From: Ilumatobacteraceae bacterium
Lineage (GTDB): Bacteria > Actinomycetota > Acidimicrobiia > Acidimicrobiales > Ilumatobacteraceae
DNA length: 10,974 nucleotides
Direction: 5' to 3'
Assembly: GCA_023257035.1 (NCBI GenBank)
Contig: JALRDI010000206.1
Coordinates: 1 to 10,974, forward strand
Shown one piece after another: positions 7,405 to 10,974 of the stretch (positions are counted from its first letter, which is position 1; each line of letters starts with the position of its first letter). A program made the position numbers and the translations under genes. The notes beneath the pieces were generated by a model. It made no database searches. It was not told the DNA's origin and saw only the letters and a list, made by a program, of their open reading frames with translations.

Positions 7405-8878
7405 GAACGCATCCTACGGTTGCCAGCAGACACAGAATGTGCATCTCGAGGTCATCAGCGCAGATGACGATCGCGCGTTTGTTACGACCAAATGGTTGGC
7501 TCTGACGGCTGCCGGGGTGTGGTGGTGCGCTCTGCACCCCGAAGGTGTTCATCTCGTCATCGTCGCCATGTTGTTGTGGCTTGCTCGTCCATTTGATCGT
7601 CCGCTAGCGGGCTCAGATATCGCAGTTCTTGCCCTGCTTGGAATTCTGCTCGTTGCCGTTGCGGCTCGAGCTCAATCATCCGACAATGCCGCCGCAAATG
7701 TTGAGCAAAGGGCGTTCACCGGAGCAGTGCGGGTGGTGGATGATCCGCAACCGTTGAGCAACTCAACTCGACTCATCATTGACGTTGGCGGCACGCGATG
7801 CGAGTTATGGGCGCGTCGATATTCGATCCGTGCCCGACTCGCACCAATCAGTGCGGGGGAATATCTCGTCGTCAGCGGACAGATTGCACAACTCAGCCGT
7901 GACCGTTACGAGCGGGTGCGTTGGCAACACGTGCTCTGCGAGTTTCAGGTCGACTGGGTAGAGGATGTCATGGAGGGCTCGTTGGCCTCGCGTGCGTCGA
8001 ATCGTGTTCGAAGTTTGGTGACCGACGTTGGAAACAGCATTTCAGGTGAACGCGGCGCGCTATTTCGCGGTCTGGTGATTGGCGATGATCGTGATCAGCC
8101 AATCGAGATGTTGCAGAGGTTTCGATCTGGTGGGCTCAGCCATCTCACCGCCGTGTCAGGCCAAAATGTGGCGCTCATTCTTGCCGCAGCGACACCGCTT
8201 ATTCGCCGGCTGAGACCAAGGATGCAGGTCGTGACGAGCTTACTTGTCATTGGTTGGTTCGTGCTGATCACTCGATCTGAGCCATCAATTCTCAGGGCTG
8301 GAGTCATGGCGGCGATCGCAGTCATTACGACGTCAAGGGGTCGAAAGATTGATGCGGTGCGTGCGTTGTCGATTGCTGTAATCACTCTTCTCGTCATCGA
8401 CCCATTGCTCGCCGCATCGGTGGGGTTCCACCTTTCGGTTGGAGCAACATTTGGTGTCATTGTGATCGGGCCTGTGATCACATCATGTCTTCCTTTTTCA
8501 ACGAAGATTTCGGTTCCCGTTGGAGTCACCTTGGGGGCGCAAGTGGGCGTACTGCTTCCGGCATTACTCGTCTTTCAGCGAGCGCCTCTTGTTGCACTTC
8601 CAGCGAATCTCTTGGCGGTGCCGGTGGCCGGCATTGTGATGATGGTCGGCATGCCGGTTGCGATTGTGCTGGCAGTTGTCCCCTTTGCTGCTCAGGTGTT
8701 GGTGCCTCCGCTCGAACTTGGCGTGTGGTGGGTCGACGCTGTCGCTCGCGTCGCCAACTGGTGCGAACCCGCATCTTCTTGGCCAGGGATTCTGGTTTCA
8801 CTTCTCCTCACCTGTGGGGTTGTTGTGATCGTGGCCTCTCGGAAGATGAGTCGTCTTCGTGCTAGACACAATGACTGA
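7403..8878 (+). CDS. comEC: ComEC/Rec2-family DNA uptake channel, short form
   Basis: The product (491 residues from ATG 7403) is the polytopic membrane channel that carries single-stranded DNA into the cell during transformation. It opens with hydrophobic helices (about 32-95), then an extracytoplasmic OB-like section (about 105-200, AFTGAVRVV to VLCEFQVDW, DUF4131-like). The competence domain starts at the hallmark GLVIGD (223-228) and HLTAVSGQN (247-255), followed by many helices to about residue 480. It ends RLRARHND with no C-terminal metallo-beta-lactamase-like nuclease domain, a short architecture also found in many Actinobacteria. The frame extends upstream to 7106, but that part is antisense to a membrane gene and non-globular. 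GTG 7439 is another possible start; neither has a good ribosome binding site. holA follows with overlap. Confidence 0.92.
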   Translation: MNASYGCQQTQNVHLEVISADDDRAFVTTKWLALTAAGVWWCALHPEGVHLVIVAMLLWLARPFDRPLAGSDIAVLALLGILLVAVAARAQSSDNAAANVEQRAFTGAVRVVDDPQPLSNSTRLIIDVGGTRCELWARRYSIRARLAPISAGEYLVVSGQIAQLSRDRYERVRWQHVLCEFQVDWVEDVMEGSLASRASNRVRSLVTDVGNSISGERGALFRGLVIGDDRDQPIEMLQRFRSGGLSHLTAVSGQNVALILAAATPLIRRLRPRMQVVTSLLVIGWFVLITRSEPSILRAGVMAAIAVITTSRGRKIDAVRALSIAVITLLVIDPLLAASVGFHLSVGATFGVIVIGPVITSCLPFSTKISVPVGVTLGAQVGVLLPALLVFQRAPLVALPANLLAVPVAGIVMMVGMPVAIVLAVVPFAAQVLVPPLELGVWWVDAVARVANWCEPASSWPGILVSLLLTCGVVVIVASRKMSRLRARHND

Positions 8879-9854
8879 GATGACGACCTATTTGTTGAAC
8901 GGTGATGATGAGTCGGTGTTGCGTACGGCGGTTCGCGAACTTCTCCATCAACTTGTTGGTGACAATGACGTGTCGATGATGGTCGATGAATTTGACGACG
9001 CTGAGTTCACAATGCAGGCGGTGGCTGATGCAGCGCACACCCCCCCTTTCCTCACCGATCGAAGAGTTGTCGTTGCGCGAAATGTCGGCCGATTTAATAC
9101 TGCCGATATTGAGCCGATTTTGGCTTTTCTTGAGAACCCTCTCGACTCCGTCGACCTTGTGCTCGTCGGTGGAGGAGGAGCAATTCCCAAGAAACTCACC
9201 GACGCGGTGAAGGCGAGTGGGGGAGAGGTCCGGAGCACCTCAGTCGCTCCCAGAGGAAAGGACAGAGCGTTGTGGGTTCGGTCTCGAGCCGCAGCGAAAG
9301 GTATCGACCTCGATGATCGCGTGGTGGCTCGCCTTGTTGATTGGCTTGGCGAGAGCAGCGGCGCTCTGGACGGCGTTCTTGACACGATCGCAAGTTCTCA
9401 CACGGGAAAGGCCCGCGTTCGGCTTGAAGAAGTTGAGCCATTGCTCGGAGAAGCTGGTGGAATACCTCCCTGGGATCTCACCGACGCGATTGATCGCGGT
9501 GATGTCAACAAAGCGCTTGAGTTATTGCATCGGATGGTGCACGGGGGGAGCCGGCATCCATTGCAGGTGATGGCGATCTTGCATGGCCATTACAGCAAGA
9601 TGGCGAAACTTGATGGCAGTGGGGCGAATAGTCAAGATGCGGCTGCTGAGGTGCTCGGTATCAAAAGTGGCTTTCCCGCCAAGAAAGCCTTGGAGGGTTC
9701 GCAACGACTTGGAACTGACGGACTGCGCAGAGCGATTGGTCTGCTTGCTGACGCTGATCTTGATGTGAGAGGTAGGACGGGTCTTGATGAAGTTGTCGTG
9801 ACAGAGGTACTTGTTGCGCGCCTTGCCCGTCTCGCGCCTGCTCGTCGCCGCTAG
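8871..9854 (+). CDS. holA: DNA polymerase III delta subunit
   Basis: The product (327 residues from ATG 8871) is the clamp-loader subunit that opens the beta sliding clamp during replication. Recognisable features are the N-terminal YLLNGDDESVLRTAVRELL; TPPFLTDRRVVVARNVGRF, the usual P-F-x-x-x-R-x-V-x-V region; a Walker-like fold without a functional P-loop; and a C-terminal helical domain containing GDVNKALELLHRMVHGG, HPLQVMAILHGHYSKM and KSGFPAKKALEGSQRLG. Its length is close to the usual ~330 residues. The start is uncertain among GTG 8859, ATG 8871 and ATG 8880; 8871 overlaps the comEC stop as ATGACTGA, implying coupling. The comEC-holA-rpsT neighbourhood is conserved in Actinobacteria. 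A run of seven C (9040-9046) does not disturb the frame. Confidence 0.93.
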   Translation: MTEMTTYLLNGDDESVLRTAVRELLHQLVGDNDVSMMVDEFDDAEFTMQAVADAAHTPPFLTDRRVVVARNVGRFNTADIEPILAFLENPLDSVDLVLVGGGGAIPKKLTDAVKASGGEVRSTSVAPRGKDRALWVRSRAAAKGIDLDDRVVARLVDWLGESSGALDGVLDTIASSHTGKARVRLEEVEPLLGEAGGIPPWDLTDAIDRGDVNKALELLHRMVHGGSRHPLQVMAILHGHYSKMAKLDGSGANSQDAAAEVLGIKSGFPAKKALEGSQRLGTDGLRRAIGLLADADLDVRGRTGLDEVVVTEVLVARLARLAPARRR

Positions 9855-9886
9855 TCACGCTCGGTGGGTACTCCCATTCGGTAGTT

Positions 9887-9929
9887 GCTCGGGTTCGCAA
9901 CCTGGGTCCGGACGCGAAACAGCCCGAGC
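9887..9929. repeat. Long imperfect inverted repeat competing with the rpsT terminator
   Basis: GCTCGGGTTCGC (9887-9898) pairs with GCGAA (9914-9918) plus CCCGAGC (9923-9929), forming a 12-base-pair stem broken by a 4-base bulge (9919-9922) around a 15-base loop. The CCCGAGC arm is the same one used by the terminator hairpin at 9920-9945, so the two structures exclude each other. It lies 33 bases after the holA stop. It may be a second terminator element or simply a decayed duplicate arm. Confidence 0.35.
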
Positions 9930-9945
9930 ACTAAAGCTCGGGCTG
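9920..9945 (-). terminator. Intrinsic terminator of rpsT
   Basis: CAGCCCGAGC (9920-9929) and GCTCGGGCTG (9936-9945) form a perfect 10-base-pair GC-rich stem with a 6-base loop, 20 bases past the rpsT stop. On the minus-strand RNA the hairpin is followed by UUUCGCG, a short U run. There is no T run on the plus strand, so it mainly serves rpsT, though the stem may also block holA transcripts in the convergent gap. Confidence 0.75.
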
Positions 9946-9965
9946 GACGACTAGAGAGGGTTAGA

Positions 9966-10217
9966 TCAAGAACCGGCGTTGATCTTTTGCATTAAGCGGC
10001 TCTTCTTGCGAGCTGCCGTGTTCTTGTGCAACACACCCTTTGCAACGGCCCGATCAATCTTGCTCATTGCAAGGCGAACGGCTGAGTCATCATCTGATCC
10101 GATGCTGGCCGTGGCTGACTTCACGCGCGTCTTCAACTCACTGCGGACAGCGCGGTTGCGATCCGCTGCCTTTGCGTTGGTGAGAATTCGCTTTTTCTGG
10201 CTCTTAATATTCGCCAC
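9966..10217 (-). CDS. rpsT: 30S ribosomal protein S20
   Basis: The 83-residue product is the small, basic primary 16S rRNA-binding protein S20 of the 30S subunit. It begins MANIKSQKKRILTNAKAAD, the universal S20 start, continues RNRAVRSELKTRVKSA, and ends NTAARKKSRLMQKI as in the family. The start is GTG at 10217, with GAGG five bases upstream; an in-frame ATG at 10286 would add 23 residues that do not resemble S20. It is convergent with holA and divergent from lepA, as in mycobacteria. A strong hairpin terminator follows at 9920-9945. S20 is often autoregulated through its leader, but nothing specific could be identified here. Confidence 0.97.
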   Translation of the reverse strand: MANIKSQKKRILTNAKAADRNRAVRSELKTRVKSATASIGSDDDSAVRLAMSKIDRAVAKGVLHKNTAARKKSRLMQKINAGS

Positions 10218-10313
10218 AGTTACCTCAAGTGTTGTGTTGGTGCGGGCACCATCCGTAAATATTTGATGTTGAAGATCGGTACGCACCGAGCCTTTTACAT
10301 CAGCGCATTGAGA

Positions 10314-10353
10314 CTATCGGCGGAAGCGGAACACTCCCAACGCCGGCCGATAG
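10314..10353. promoter_or_regulatory. Inverted repeat upstream of lepA
   Basis: CTATCGGC (10314-10321) and GCCGATAG (10346-10353) are perfect 8-base inverted arms; two more pairs (GG at 10322-10323 with CC at 10343-10344) form if one base bulges. The centre spacing is 24 bases and the right arm ends 14 bases before the lepA ATG. In DNA it could be a dimer operator in the rpsT-lepA divergent region; in RNA it would be a leader hairpin just before the GGGG ribosome-binding-like stretch (10359-10362). No clear promoter boxes were found nearby. Confidence 0.35.
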
Positions 10354-10367
10354 CGTACGGGGTAGCC

Positions 10368-10889
10368 ATGGACGCCGCATCGGGACTCTCCCGCATCCGT
10401 AACTTCTCGATTATCGCCCACATTGATCACGGCAAGTCAACGCTGTCCGACCGGATACTCGAAATTACCGGTGCTGTTCAGACGCGAGACATGAAGGCCC
10501 AGTACCTCGATTCGATGGATCTCGAGCGGGAACGTGGCATCACGATCAAGGCGCAGAATGTTCGCGTCGAGTGGAACGGACACGTATTCCACCTCATTGA
10601 CACCCCAGGTCACGTCGACTTCGGCTACGAGGTTTCTCGCTCGCTCGCAGCATGTGAAGGAGTTGTCCTCGTTGTCGATGCAGCGCAAGGCATTGAGGCG
10701 CAGACCTTGGCGAACTGTTACCTCGCTCTCGAAAATGATCTCGAGATCGTCGCCTGTCTCAACAAGATCGACTTGCCAGCAGCCGATCCAGATCGATACG
10801 CAATGGAAATCGAGACAATCCTGGGAATTCCCGCAGAGGAGATTCTTCGCATTTCAGCGAAGTCGGGTGAAGGTGTACCTGAGCTTGTA
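10368..10889 (+). CDS. lepA: Elongation factor 4 (LepA), N-terminal G domain, broken by a chimeric join
   Basis: LepA/EF4 is a ribosome-associated translational GTPase. The first ~173 residues are clear: G1 AHIDHGKST (17-25), G2 RGIT (56-59), G3 DTPGH (78-82), G4 NKID (132-135) and G5 SAK (163-165). LDSMDLERERGITIKAQ and the short N-terminus are typical of LepA, not EF-G. A normal protein is about 600 residues. After GEGVPEL the frame should continue into LLD-type sequence and domain II; instead it runs into FolD-like residues from about V174. The true gene must continue elsewhere. GGGG (10359-10362) may be the ribosome binding site. It is divergent from rpsT. The identity is certain; the 3' end is an artefact or a rearrangement. 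Confidence 0.93.
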
Positions 10890-10974
10890 AAAGGAGATTG
10901 GGTAAAGAAAGATGCAATAGTAATTGATGTTGGTATCAATAAAACTGATAAAGGTATTGTTGGAGATGTTGATT
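10887..10974 (+). other. folD: AT-rich folD fragment joined in frame to lepA (probable assembly chimera)
   Basis: The last 88 bases encode VKGDWVKKDAIVIDVGIN (18 residues), then KTDKGIVGDVD. This is the conserved segment of FolD (methylenetetrahydrofolate dehydrogenase/cyclohydrolase) that follows its G-x-P motif, the G-D-W-x-K-x-x-A-x-V-I-D-V-G-I-N signature. G+C here is about 31% (27 of 88) against mid-to-high 50s elsewhere, and codons switch to AAA, ATA, GTA, AAT and GAT. The join lies within 10878-10889, where CCTGAGCTTGT could fit either gene, as expected of a short shared overlap. The donor would be an AT-rich bacterium; SAR11-like is a guess. It is not a domain fusion, because it begins mid-domain. 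Confidence 0.85.

Noticed and set aside
9880..9925. Possible tRNA-like sequence (GGGTTCGCAACC)
   Set aside because: It only resembles a T-loop; no acceptor or anticodon stems can be built, and hairpin pairing explains the symmetry.
10218..10286. A 23-residue N-terminal extension of S20
   Set aside because: The GTG at 10217 gives the exact S20 start (MANIKSQKKR) with GAGG five bases upstream; the extension is unlike S20 and is probably leader sequence.
10276..10289. Mini-hairpin TCGGT-ACGC-ACCGA followed by TTTT, as a terminator
   Set aside because: The stem is only five pairs and no plus-strand transcript arrives there, since rpsT runs the other way.
10368..10974. A natural LepA-FolD fusion protein
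   Set aside because: LepA is cut straight after its G domain, FolD is entered in mid-domain, and G+C drops sharply at the same point; a chimeric join explains all three.

Overview
The window reads as an actinobacterial chromosome segment, most like the class Acidimicrobiia. The reasons are a G+C content that looks mid-to-high 50s by eye, frequent GTG starts, an F420-type luciferase-like oxidoreductase beside a PAC2 protein and an ACAD10-type phosphotransferase, and the block comEA - comEC - holA - (convergent) rpsT - lepA, whose order is familiar from Actinobacteria such as mycobacteria. This assignment is inference; no marker gene is complete enough to settle it by eye. There are no rRNA or tRNA genes, CRISPR arrays, insertion sequences or phage genes.

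Layout. (1) 1-189, minus: the N-terminal 63 residues of a small exported protein, running off the left edge. (2) 347-2415, plus: an OmpR-family response regulator and its membrane histidine kinase, overlapping by ATGA. A phased direct repeat (278-295) between the exported-protein gene and the regulator is a candidate binding site. (3) 2422-5389, minus: a tightly packed run in the order phosphotransferase, PAC2 protein, LLM oxidoreductase. It converges on the kinase gene with only 6 bases between stops. (4) 5453-6187, plus: a thioredoxin-TPR chaperone of the CnoX/YbbN type. (5) 6273-8878: comEA and comEC for DNA uptake, with an opposite-strand gene for a four-helix membrane protein wedged between them. 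(6) 8871-9854: holA, coupled to comEC. (7) 9966-10217, minus: rpsT for ribosomal protein S20, with a strong hairpin terminator in the holA-rpsT gap. (8) 10368 onwards, plus: the start of lepA.

The most important observation is at the right edge. The lepA reading frame is normal through its G5 motif. At about 10878-10889 it changes, in frame, to about 85 bases of AT-rich sequence that encode an internal piece of FolD (methylenetetrahydrofolate dehydrogenase/cyclohydrolase). Composition, codon use and protein family all change together, so this is best read as a chimeric assembly join at a contig end, not a biological fusion. The last ~90 bases should not be used as part of this genome until checked.

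Apart from that join, I see ordinary actinobacterial genes and no convincing new multi-gene system. The most interesting biological leads are the two-component system with its adjacent exported protein and direct repeat, the competing hairpins between holA and rpsT, and the inverted repeat just upstream of lepA.
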